From Geodermatophilus tzadiensis (GTDB lineage Bacteria; Actinomycetota; Actinomycetes; Mycobacteriales; Geodermatophilaceae): a stretch of DNA of 64,000 bases. Numbering within the stretch: the stretch's first letter is position 1; each line of letters opens with the position of its first letter. The stretch is from contig NZ_PVTG01000002.1 of the NCBI RefSeq assembly GCF_003002915.1, forward strand, positions 124,001-188,000. The letters run 5' to 3'. The notes under the pieces are model-generated. The model was not told the DNA's origin and did not search any database. It saw nothing but the letters and a program-made list of their open reading frames with translations. A program made the position numbers and the translations under genes. Shown piece by piece: positions 26,476-34,199 of this stretch.

Positions 26476-26934
26476 CTAGCCACCGACGCCGACAGCGACC
26501 TCGGGCGCAGGCTCGGTCCTCGGCGCGGGGAGAGCGCCGACCTGCACCAGGAAGCTGGCGAGGTTCCAGTACTCCGTGAGCTCGACGATCTTGCCCCCGC
26601 GGATCCGGCCGATGCCTGCGCCGACGATGCGGAAGGGGCGGTGGGTCGCGGGCAGGCCCGGCATGTCGCCGGTGTGCACGCCGGTCATGGCCCACTGCTT
26701 GGTGAAGGCGTCGCCGTCGACCAGGACGTCGGTCACCTCGAGGCGGAGGTCGCCCCATGCCGCGAGCAGGTCGACGAAGTCCTGCCGGGCGGCCGCCCGG
26801 CCCTCGATCCGCTGACCCGTGCCCACGTTGGTGAAGACGCAGTTCTCGTCCATGTAGTCGGCGAACGTCTCGACGTCGTGCCTGTCGAAGGCCGCGCTCC
26901 AGTCGAGGACGATGGACCTGGTGTCGCCGCTCAT
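26476..26934 (-). CDS. SnoaL-like / NTF2-fold protein
   Basis: 152 residues from the ATG at 26934 (GGAGGGACCG upstream). NTF2 fold with SIVLDWSAAFDRHDVETFAD, ENCVFTNVGTGQRIEGRAAA, LRLEVTDVLVDGDAFTKQWA and the closing strand GGKIVELTEYWNLASFLVQVG. This is the SnoaL/ester-cyclase-like group; the function cannot be assigned. The last 20 residues are low-complexity. It is unrelated in detail to the SnoaL-like protein at 6405. Confidence 0.8.
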   Translation of the reverse strand: MSGDTRSIVLDWSAAFDRHDVETFADYMDENCVFTNVGTGQRIEGRAAARQDFVDLLAAWGDLRLEVTDVLVDGDAFTKQWAMTGVHTGDMPGLPATHRPFRIVGAGIGRIRGGKIVELTEYWNLASFLVQVGALPAPRTEPAPEVAVGVGG

Positions 26935-27077
26935 CGGTCCCTCCGGACGGTCGGTGCGAGCTGTACGGCGGCGAAGGTAGGGAGCACCGAGCGGTGCGCG
27001 ACAGGGCACGAAGCCCCGCACGTCGTCGCGGGCGCGCCTGGGGTGCGCAGCCGCTCTGCCTCCTCGAGGCCAGCCCC

Positions 27078-27144
27078 GCCTGTGCGCGGCGATCCCGGCG
27101 CGGGAGCGGGGATCACCTGCGAGGAGGTGTTCGAGCCCCGCGTG
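27078..27144 (+). pseudogene. Relic fragment of a cpaF/tadA ATPase gene
   Basis: Sixty-seven bases match 36384-36451 inside the intact cpaF gene with only one substitution and one single-base deletion, in the same orientation; identity stops abruptly on both sides. The matching part of cpaF encodes CAAIPARERVITCEEVFELR, just after the Walker A motif. The deletion breaks the frame, so this is non-coding. It sits between the SnoaL-like and cupin genes. Confidence 0.75.
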
Positions 27145-27183
27145 TTGGTGTCGGACCGGATCCTCGTCGCGGACGGCCAGTGC

Positions 27184-27627
27184 TCAGCCGGGGATCCACC
27201 CGTGCTTCTCGCGGACCGCAGCCACCTCGGGTGAGCTCCTGTCGTGGCCGGCGGCCAGGGCCTCCATCAGGTCCTCCATGAAGTGTTCGAAGCCACTGGG
27301 GCTGCAGACGGTGAGGAACCGAGGTGGCGCGTCACTCGTCGCAGTGATGGCGTGAGGGACGCCGCGGGGCGCGAACACGAAGTCGCCCACGCCGGCCGAG
27401 AACTCGTCGTCACCGATCCGCATCGTCACTGATCCCTCCAGCACGTACAGGTTCTCGTGCTCCCGGAGATGGGTGTGTGCGGGGATGTCGTAGGTCATCT
27501 GGTACTCCAGGAGGGCGAAGGCGCCGTCCGTGTCCTCGCCCACCGCCTTGAACCACGTGTTGGGCACAGGAACACGGGTCGGTCGTCCTCCCCCGGCGGG
27601 GACCAGGAAGCCGCGTGGACCACTCAT
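27184..27627 (-). CDS. Cupin domain protein
   Basis: 147 residues from the ATG at 27627, with GGAGG upstream. A single cupin barrel: motif 1 reads IPAHTHLREHENLYVLEGSV (HxH...E pattern for metal binding), motif 2 reads GDFVFAPRGVPHAI. A C-terminal helix (SGFEHFMEDLMEALAAGHD) follows. This is the quercetinase-like/small-molecule cupin group that may bind a metal and act as dioxygenase, isomerase or sensor. Neighbours give no clear clue. Confidence 0.82.
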   Translation of the reverse strand: MSGPRGFLVPAGGGRPTRVPVPNTWFKAVGEDTDGAFALLEYQMTYDIPAHTHLREHENLYVLEGSVTMRIGDDEFSAGVGDFVFAPRGVPHAITATSDAPPRFLTVCSPSGFEHFMEDLMEALAAGHDRSSPEVAAVREKHGWIPG

Positions 27628-28507
27628 GTCTCGACCTCCACAGCGCAGGTCCAGCCAGGCTGACAGCCTCCGTTCCTGACGCCAAGGAGCTGCGGCGCGG
27701 GGAAGCCGGGAGTGCGGTTGGCCTCCACCGCGGCGGGCCGGCGCCCGCAGCGGGCGGCGCAGCGGGTGTCCTGACGGAGCACGCTCACCGTGCGTCACGG
27801 ACGGGTGAATCTCAGGACGTCACTCCGAGTGAGGAAGCGTCGCTGTCCTGCACGGCCGACCGGGCCGGCTGGGGGAAGTGGAGCGACCCGCGGTCCACCG
27901 GGTGTTGCGGAGAGCAGCGACACGCGGACGCCACGTCGATCGTCCCACCGCGCCGCACTCGTCAGCCCGGCGCTTGACGGCCCCGAGCACGGTCACGTTC
28001 CGTGTCGACACTCCGAGAACAGTGTCGCGCTGAGCGATCACGGGTGCTGGCGACCGTCTGACCTGCGCGCATACCGTCCGATCCGGCGCCCGAGGGTGTC
28101 CGAGCACGAGCGGACCGGGTGGTCCGGAACGACGCCACACGCAGTTGCACGGGGGAGAGAAGGCGGCGGCAGAGCCGTCGTCCTGTCAGGTCCCCCCGAG
28201 TCCGGGAGGGAGGACCGTGACCTGTCCGCAGCGTTGGAGGCCCCCTCCCCGTCGCGCCCCTCGGGGTTGACGACCGAACGCTCCAGCCCGCTCGACCCCC
28301 GCTGAGCCGGGCACCCGCCGGCGCGCACGACGACGTGCCTCCCCGCCGGGCCGGTCGCCCGCGGCTCCCGCCTGTCCGCTCGTCCCTCTCCCGAATGGAT
28401 CGCTGTGCCCTCGTCCGTCGCTCCACCGTGCCGGGAGGCGTCGTCCCCGGCGTCCTGCCCCTCGGTGGGCTTCCCGGGAGGAGGCAGCCTCACGGTCACG
28501 TCCCGGC
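27628..28507. other. 880-base stretch without a convincing gene
   Basis: Open frames in both strands here are Arg/Pro/Ser-rich, lack recognisable domains and show none of the codon bias of nearby genes. A TTGACG hexamer at 27974-27979 and short GTGTCG repeats around 28002-28026 may belong to a promoter region, but no clear -10 was found. The stretch precedes the cslA operon and may hold its regulatory region or a long leader. Confidence 0.4.
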
Positions 28508-30295
28508 GTGGCTGAGAGCGCCCCTGCACCCGCCTATCCCTACAGCGCCTTCAGCGAGCTCGCCGGCCCGCTGCAGGAACCGCCCGCCGACGGCCGTGTC
28601 CGGTTCCGGCTGATCACCCGGGGCTGGGCCCGGGTCCGCGCGCGGCTGCTGGTCCTCGGGGCCTTCGGCTTCGAGCTCGGCTTCCTGGTCTGGCTGCTGC
28701 TGCCCTCGCACCACCCCGAGTACGTCGGCGACTGGCGCTCCGTGCTCGCCGTCGTGCTCCTCTGCAGCGTCGCCGTCATCGGGCTGCTGCAGATGGTCAA
28801 CGTGGTCACCCTGGCGCTGGCCACGCTCAACGCCCGCGACCCGGTGCCCATGACGCCGCTGGCCGGCCAGCGGGTCGCCTTCCTCACCACGATCGTCCCC
28901 GGCAAGGAGCCGCTGGAGATGGTCCGGGCCACGCTCGAGGCGGCCTGCCGCATGCACTACGACGGCCGGCTCGACGTCTGGCTGCTCGACGAGGGCGACG
29001 ACGCGGCCGTGCGGGCGATGTGCACCGAGCTCGGGGTCCGGCACTTCAGCCGCAAGGGCATCGAGCGCTGGAACCAGCCGAGCGGCGGCTTCAAGGCGCG
29101 CACCAAGCACGGGAACTACAACGCGTGGCTCGACGCGCACGGCGAGGACTACGACCTGTGGGTCTCCGTCGACACCGACCACGTGCCGCACCCGAACATG
29201 GTCGAGCGGCTCGTCGGCTACTTCCGCGACCCCGACGTCGCCTTCGTCGTCGGCCCGCAGGTGTACGGCAACTACGACAACGTCGTCACCAAGGGCGCGG
29301 AGTCGCAGCAGTACATGTTCCACAGCGTGCTGCAGCGGGCGGGCAACCGGCTGGCCTCGGCGATGTTCGTCGGTACGAACAACGCCGTCCGCGTCACGGC
29401 CCTGCGCGCCATCGGCGGGCTGCAGGACTCCATCACCGAGGACGCCGCCACCAGCCTCGTGTGGCACTCCTCGCGGAACCCGGAGACCGGCGCCCGCTGG
29501 AAGTCGGTGTACACGCCCGACGTCCTGGCCGTCGGCGAGGGGCCAGGGACCTGGCGGGACTTCTTCACCCAGCAGCACCGGTGGGCCTGCGGCGCGGACC
29601 AGACCATCCTGCAGCAGTACCGGCGGTACTTCCGGGAGCTGTCCTGGGCCGGCCGGGCGCACTACACGATGCTGCTGGCCTACTACCCGTCCGCGGCGAT
29701 CAGCTGGGTGCTCGGCGCGCTGAACCTGAGCGCCTTCATGCTCACCGGCGTCGGCGGCCTGGTGGTCACCGCGCAGCTGTGGCTGATGCTCTACGTGAAC
29801 TCCGCCGTCCTCCACCTGGGCGTCTACTTCTGGAACCGCCGGCACAACGTGAGCCCGCACGAGCAGGAGGGCTCCTCCGGCGTGGCCGGCATGGCGATGT
29901 CGGCGATGTCGGCGCCGGTCTACGTCCAGGCGCTGCGGCAGGCGGTGCTCCGGCAGGAGCCGGGCTTCGTCGTCACCCGCAAGGGCGCGGTGTCCGGTGA
30001 CCACCTCGGCGTCTTCCGGCGCCACCTCGCCTGGGGCGGCCTGCTCGTCGGCGTGATCGTCGCCTCCGTGCCGCTGGGACACGTGCACCCCGCGGTCCAC
30101 GCCTGGGCGGTGCTCAGCGCCCTCATGTGCCTCGTCCCCGTCGCCTGCTGGCTGGGGACCTCCGCCGCCGCCCGTCGCGCGACGGCGTCCACCTACCGAC
30201 TGGAGGACAACGTCATCCCCGAACCGCGCTCCATCGCCTCGGCCGTCGTCGCCCCCGCGCAGCTCGCGGGCCTCCCGCAGGAGACCCTCCGATGA
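28508..30295 (+). CDS. cslA: Cellulose-synthase-like family 2 glycosyltransferase
   Basis: Processive membrane beta-glycosyltransferase of 595 residues. Two N-terminal helices (about 45-105) precede the GT2 domain, which has the full signature: D161 (LLDEGDD), D222-T-D224, the TED motif with D312, and QxxRW at 355-359 (QQHRW). More helices follow (about 385-440 and 510-555). There is no PilZ domain, so direct c-di-GMP control is not evident. With the downstream glxA and GH6 genes it matches the cslA-glxA-cslZ set of Streptomyces, which makes a cellulose-like beta-glucan at the cell surface. The stop overlaps glxA (ATGA). Start GTG. Confidence 0.9.
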   Translation: MAESAPAPAYPYSAFSELAGPLQEPPADGRVRFRLITRGWARVRARLLVLGAFGFELGFLVWLLLPSHHPEYVGDWRSVLAVVLLCSVAVIGLLQMVNVVTLALATLNARDPVPMTPLAGQRVAFLTTIVPGKEPLEMVRATLEAACRMHYDGRLDVWLLDEGDDAAVRAMCTELGVRHFSRKGIERWNQPSGGFKARTKHGNYNAWLDAHGEDYDLWVSVDTDHVPHPNMVERLVGYFRDPDVAFVVGPQVYGNYDNVVTKGAESQQYMFHSVLQRAGNRLASAMFVGTNNAVRVTALRAIGGLQDSITEDAATSLVWHSSRNPETGARWKSVYTPDVLAVGEGPGTWRDFFTQQHRWACGADQTILQQYRRYFRELSWAGRAHYTMLLAYYPSAAISWVLGALNLSAFMLTGVGGLVVTAQLWLMLYVNSAVLHLGVYFWNRRHNVSPHEQEGSSGVAGMAMSAMSAPVYVQALRQAVLRQEPGFVVTRKGAVSGDHLGVFRRHLAWGGLLVGVIVASVPLGHVHPAVHAWAVLSALMCLVPVACWLGTSAAARRATASTYRLEDNVIPEPRSIASAVVAPAQLAGLPQETLR

Positions 30296-32274
30296 GCCGC
30301 CGGGTCGCCGGACCGCTGCGGCGGCTGCGCAACGCCGCGCTGGTCAGTGCCGCCGCCACGGGTGTCGTCGCGGCGAACGGGCCGGTCGTGGTCGACGTCG
30401 CCGACCGTCTGCACTACGAGTACCAGCGCAACCAGCAGGACTACCAGGCGGAGAACGGCTACTGGGAGACCGTCGAGCTGCCGGAGGAGTTCCGGGTCTC
30501 GGCGATCCACGCGGCGCTGCTGTCCACCGGCAAGGTGCTGTTCATCGCCGGCTCGGGCAACAACGCGGAGCGGTTCGAGGCGGGGACCTTCCGCTCGATC
30601 CTCTGGGACCCGGTCACGGGCGACACGAAGGAGGTCCCCACGCCCGAGGACCTCTTCTGCGGCGGGCACGCCTACCTGCCCAACGGCAACCTGCTCATCG
30701 CCGGCGGCACCCGCCGGTACGAGCTGCTCGACGAGCAGGTGGACCGGGCCGCCGGCGTGCTGACGATCACCAACGACAACGAGGAGGCGATCACCCTGCC
30801 CGTGGGCACGGAGTTCACCTCCAGCGGCCTGACCTACACCTCCACCGAGGAGGTCACGGTGCCGGCCTGGCACCAGATGCCCGACGGCTCGCCGATGAGC
30901 GGCGTCGCCGACGTCTGGGTGGAGGCCGAGGGGACCGGCGACGAGTACGTCGCCGAGGAGGAGCGCTCCTACGGGGTGCAGGGCCTCCCGGCCGCCCAGC
31001 GGGTGGAGCTGTCCATCCGGGGTGCCGGCGTGACCAAGCAGAAGCAGAACTTCCAGGGGCTCGACGCCTCCTACGAGTTCGACGTCGTCACCGAGACCTA
31101 CCGGCCGACCGGCCGGCTGGACGAGGCCCGCTGGTACCCCACCCTCGTCGGCCTGGAGGAGGGCCGCGTCCTGGCCGTGTCCGGCCTGGACGAGTACGGC
31201 CGCATCCTGCCGGGCGACAACGAGGTCTACGACCCGGCCACCCGCACCTGGACCGACCAGCCCGACCTCTTCCGGTACTTCCCGACCTACCCGGCGCTGT
31301 TCCGGCTGGCCGACGGCGACCACGTCTTCTACAGCGGCTCCAACACCGGCTACGGCCCCGCCGAGGCCGGGCGCCAGCCCGGCATCTGGGACGTCACCGA
31401 CAACTCCTGGCAGGACGTCCACGGCCTCGAGGACCCCGAGTACAACGAGACGAGCGCCTCGTTCTTCCTCGCCCCGGTGCAGGACCAGCGGGTCGGCATC
31501 GTCGGCGGCGGCCTCGTCGGGGACAGCCCGGAGTCGACCGGCCGGTTCAACGTGGTCGACCTCGACGACGGGGTGGCCCCGCGCTACCAGCCGGCACCGG
31601 AGTACCCGAGCCCCGTCCGCTACCTCAACGCGGTCACGCTGCCCGACGACACGACCCTGCTCACCGGCGGCTCCGTGGACTACCGCGGCAACGAGGAGAG
31701 CGACCTGAACCTGACGACCCTCTACGACCCGCAGACCGGCACGCTGCGGGAGGTGGCGCCGAACTTCATCGGCCGCAACTACCACGCGACGGCGCTGCTG
31801 CTGCCCGACGGGCGGGTCATGACGATGGGCTCGGACCCGCTGTTCGCCGACGCGGAGGAGACCCGCAGCGGCACCTTCGAGACGCGGATCGAGATCTACT
31901 CCCCGCCGTACCTCTTCGCGGGGAACCGGCCGGAGATCACCGACGCTCCGGAGGAGGTCACCCGGGGGAGCAGCTTCGCCGTCACGACCGACGGCGAGGT
32001 GGCCGAGGCCCGGCTGCTGCGGCCCAGTGCGGTGACGCACCAGACCGACACCGAGCAGCGGTCCGTCGCGCTCGAGGTCGCGCCGGGCTCCTGCCCCGAG
32101 GACGGCGGCGAGCACGCCGCGGCCGGGCACTGCCCGGACGGCTGCTGCGGCAGCGGCACCGTCGAGCTGACCGTCCCGGAGGAGGAGGGCCTCACGCCGT
32201 CGGGCTGGTACATGTTGGTCGTGGTCGACGACGAGGGCGTGCCCTCGCCCGCCCGCTGGGTGCACGTGGGATGA
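30292..32274 (+). CDS. glxA: Copper-radical oxidase GlxA (galactose/glyoxal oxidase-like)
   Basis: 660 residues: a short cytoplasmic start, one N-terminal membrane or signal helix (ALVSAAATGVVAANGPVVV), a seven-bladed kelch propeller and a C-terminal Ig-like domain (DUF1929). The copper ligands of the family are recognisable: Tyr497-His498 (GRNYHATALLLPDGR) and His583 (SAVTHQTDTEQR). Cys123 (LFCGGHAYLPNG) is the likely partner in the Cys-Tyr cross-link. In Streptomyces this enzyme is needed for surface glycan deposition. Compared with the Streptomyces type it has an inserted Cys/His-rich loop at about 600-620. Coupled to cslA and to the GH6 gene by ATGA overlaps. Confidence 0.92.
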   Translation: MSRRVAGPLRRLRNAALVSAAATGVVAANGPVVVDVADRLHYEYQRNQQDYQAENGYWETVELPEEFRVSAIHAALLSTGKVLFIAGSGNNAERFEAGTFRSILWDPVTGDTKEVPTPEDLFCGGHAYLPNGNLLIAGGTRRYELLDEQVDRAAGVLTITNDNEEAITLPVGTEFTSSGLTYTSTEEVTVPAWHQMPDGSPMSGVADVWVEAEGTGDEYVAEEERSYGVQGLPAAQRVELSIRGAGVTKQKQNFQGLDASYEFDVVTETYRPTGRLDEARWYPTLVGLEEGRVLAVSGLDEYGRILPGDNEVYDPATRTWTDQPDLFRYFPTYPALFRLADGDHVFYSGSNTGYGPAEAGRQPGIWDVTDNSWQDVHGLEDPEYNETSASFFLAPVQDQRVGIVGGGLVGDSPESTGRFNVVDLDDGVAPRYQPAPEYPSPVRYLNAVTLPDDTTLLTGGSVDYRGNEESDLNLTTLYDPQTGTLREVAPNFIGRNYHATALLLPDGRVMTMGSDPLFADAEETRSGTFETRIEIYSPPYLFAGNRPEITDAPEEVTRGSSFAVTTDGEVAEARLLRPSAVTHQTDTEQRSVALEVAPGSCPEDGGEHAAAGHCPDGCCGSGTVELTVPEEEGLTPSGWYMLVVVDDEGVPSPARWVHVG

Positions 32275-33380
32275 CGGCACCCACCCACCGCCGGCGGTGG
32301 GTGCGCGGCGCGGTGCTCAGCGCCGTCGTCGCCGCCACCGTCGCGTGCGGGGGAGGCGGGACACCGACCCCCGCCACCTCCGAGGAGAGCCCGGCCGGCA
32401 ACGCGGACGCCTCGCCCGAGCCCTCGACGGAGCGCTCGACCGAGCCCTCGGCCGAGCCCTCGACCGGGAGCCGGCTCGCCGGGCAGGAGCTGTGGCTCAA
32501 CCCCGAGGGCCACGGTCCGCTGGCGGTCGAGCAGGCCCGGGCCGAGGGTCGGACCGACGACGCCGAGGCGCTGGCCCCGCTCACCGAGCAGCCGACCGCC
32601 ACGTGGATCGCCTCCCCGGAGGACCCCTTCCCCGTGGTGGAGCAGCTGTCGCTGGCCGCCGCCGAGGACGGGGAGCTCCCGGTCCTGGTGGCCTACAACG
32701 TCCCCGGCCGGGACTGCGGCTCCTACTCCGCCGGCGGCGCCACCGACATCGACGCCTACCTGTCCTGGATCGGCAGCTTCGCGGCGGCGCTCGGGGACCG
32801 GCCCGCGGTCGTCGTCCTGGAGCCCGACGCCGTCCCGCAGGCCATCGTCGGCTGCGCGGGCGTCGACCCGGAGGAGCGCTTCCGCATGCTGGCGGAGGCC
32901 GTCGCGATCCTCGACCGGCAGCCGGGCACCCGCACCTACGTCGACGCCGGCAACGCCAGCTGGGTGACCGACCTGCCGGCGCTGGCCGACGCCCTGCGCC
33001 GCAGCGGCGTGGACGCGGCCGACGGCTTCGCCCTCAACGTCGCCAACTACGAGACGACCGAGGCGAGCACCGAGTACGGGGCGGCGCTGTCCGAGGCGCT
33101 GGAGGCGGGCGCTCCCGAGGACGCGCCGGTCGCCCACTTCGTCGTCGACACCAGCCGCAACGGCGCCGGCCCGCCGCAGGACGCCAGCAACTCCGAGGGC
33201 CGCTGGTGCAACCCGCCGGGCCGCACCCTGGGCGAGGCGCCGACGACGTCGCCCGAGGCGCCCCGGCTGGACGCCCTGCTGTGGATCAAGCAGCCGGGCG
33301 ACTCGGACGGCACCTGCGGCGGAGGCCCGCCCGCGGGTCAGTGGTGGCCCGAGGCGGCCGCCGAGCTCGTCGCCGGCTGA
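32271..33380 (+). CDS. cslZ: Glycoside hydrolase family 6 protein, probable lipoprotein
   Basis: 369 residues. The N-terminus has RRR, a hydrophobic stretch and VVAATVACGGG, a weak lipobox, then a long Ser/Thr/Pro/Glu linker. The GH6 domain shows ELPVLVAYNVPGRDCGSYSA, VVVLEPDAVPQ, TYVDAGNASWV and LLWIKQPGDSDGTC, covering the aspartates used by family 6 endoglucanases/cellobiohydrolases. It is the third gene of the cslA operon and probably trims or releases the glucan as it emerges. The symbol follows the Streptomyces operon and is an inference from context. Confidence 0.85.
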   Translation: MTAPTHRRRWVRGAVLSAVVAATVACGGGGTPTPATSEESPAGNADASPEPSTERSTEPSAEPSTGSRLAGQELWLNPEGHGPLAVEQARAEGRTDDAEALAPLTEQPTATWIASPEDPFPVVEQLSLAAAEDGELPVLVAYNVPGRDCGSYSAGGATDIDAYLSWIGSFAAALGDRPAVVVLEPDAVPQAIVGCAGVDPEERFRMLAEAVAILDRQPGTRTYVDAGNASWVTDLPALADALRRSGVDAADGFALNVANYETTEASTEYGAALSEALEAGAPEDAPVAHFVVDTSRNGAGPPQDASNSEGRWCNPPGRTLGEAPTTSPEAPRLDALLWIKQPGDSDGTCGGGPPAGQWWPEAAAELVAG

Positions 33381-33383
33381 CCT

Positions 33384-33419
33384 CCCGGCACGCGCCCGCC
33401 GGGGCTGCGTGCTGCCGGG
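33384..33419 (+). terminator. Candidate terminator of the csl operon
   Basis: CCCGGCA at 33384-33390 pairs with TGCCGGG at 33413-33419, extended inward by CGC/GCG with a bulge. It begins three bases after the GH6 stop and before the OsmC gene. Confidence 0.45.
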
Positions 33420-33478
33420 TCGCGGGGCGGGCAGCCGGTCACGAGCATGGAGGTCCCGAGACGACCAGGGAGGTCGCG

Positions 33479-33997
33479 ATGGACGCCGTCCGGCTGCGTG
33501 AACTGCAGGCTCCGCTCAAGCAGCGGTACCGCGACGAGCCGGGGTCGGCCTGCGTGGCGCTGTCCGCCGAGGCGGACTTCTCCGACGCGGGCGTCACCGC
33601 CACCGTGCAGACGTGGTCCGGCGCGGTCCGCGCCGGCCTGCACCCCGCCACCGGGGGCGACGGCAGCGACGCCTGCTCCGGCGACATGCTGCTGCAGGCG
33701 CTGCTGGCCTGCGCCGGCGTGACGATGCGCAGCGTGGCGACGGCGATGGGCGTCGACGTCCGCTCGGCCCGGCTGACCGCGCGCGGGGAGATGGACGTCC
33801 GCGGCACGCTCGGGGTCTCCCGGGAGACGCCGGTCGGGCTCGGGTCGATCACCGTGGACGCCGAGCTGGACACCGACGCCGACGACGCCACGCTGACCAG
33901 GCTCGGGGAGCTGACCGAGCGGTACTGCGTGGTGGCCCGGACGCTGGCCCGGCCGCCGCACCTGACCGTCCGCCGCGCCGGTGGTGCCCGCTCCTGA
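33479..33997 (+). CDS. OsmC family protein
   Basis: 172 residues from the ATG at 33479 with GGGAGG upstream. OsmC/Ohr fold: an N-terminal region with TATVQTWSGAVRAGLHPATG, the central helix block SGDMLLQALLACAGVTMRSV with the redox-type Cys, and a second half with LTRLGELTERYCVVARTLA carrying a second Cys. These two cysteines are where OsmC proteins reduce organic hydroperoxides. A detoxifying role is likely; the exact peroxide is unknown. A palindromic repeat follows the gene. Confidence 0.85.
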   Translation: MDAVRLRELQAPLKQRYRDEPGSACVALSAEADFSDAGVTATVQTWSGAVRAGLHPATGGDGSDACSGDMLLQALLACAGVTMRSVATAMGVDVRSARLTARGEMDVRGTLGVSRETPVGLGSITVDAELDTDADDATLTRLGELTERYCVVARTLARPPHLTVRRAGGARS

Positions 33998-34015
33998 GGT
34001 GGTCCCTCCGCGGCC

Positions 34016-34054
34016 GGTCGTGCTCTGCCCACGGATGGTGGGCAGAGCACGACC
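34016..34054. repeat. Intergenic palindromic repeat, copy 2 (terminator-like)
   Basis: Seventeen-base-pair stem (GGTCGTGCTCTGCCCAC pairing with GTGGGCAGAGCACGACC) with a 5-base loop, preceded by GCGGCC and followed by GCGCAC. The arms are the same as in the copies at 17241 and 39939 apart from the innermost pairs, where compensating changes keep the stem. It lies after the OsmC gene. Confidence 0.85.
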
Positions 34055-34199
34055 GCGCACGCACCCGGGGAGCGTCCCGCCCGGTGGGGTCTGGAGGACG
34101 CGCGAGCCGTCGTCCGCCAGCGTTTGCCGCTCCTGCGGGGCACTCCTAGCCTCGCAGCAGGGTCAGGCGCGCCCTTCCTGACGGCGACAGGAACAGCCG

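Noticed and set aside
27790-28305. 171-codon open frame in the stretch before cslA
   Set aside because: Composition rich in Arg, Ser and Pro, no ribosome site, no domain and no codon bias like that of real neighbours.
28140-28310. G/C-rich leader-like sequence that might be a riboswitch before cslA
   Set aside because: I could not match it to conserved cores of c-di-GMP, c-di-AMP or other known riboswitches; a covariance-model search would decide.
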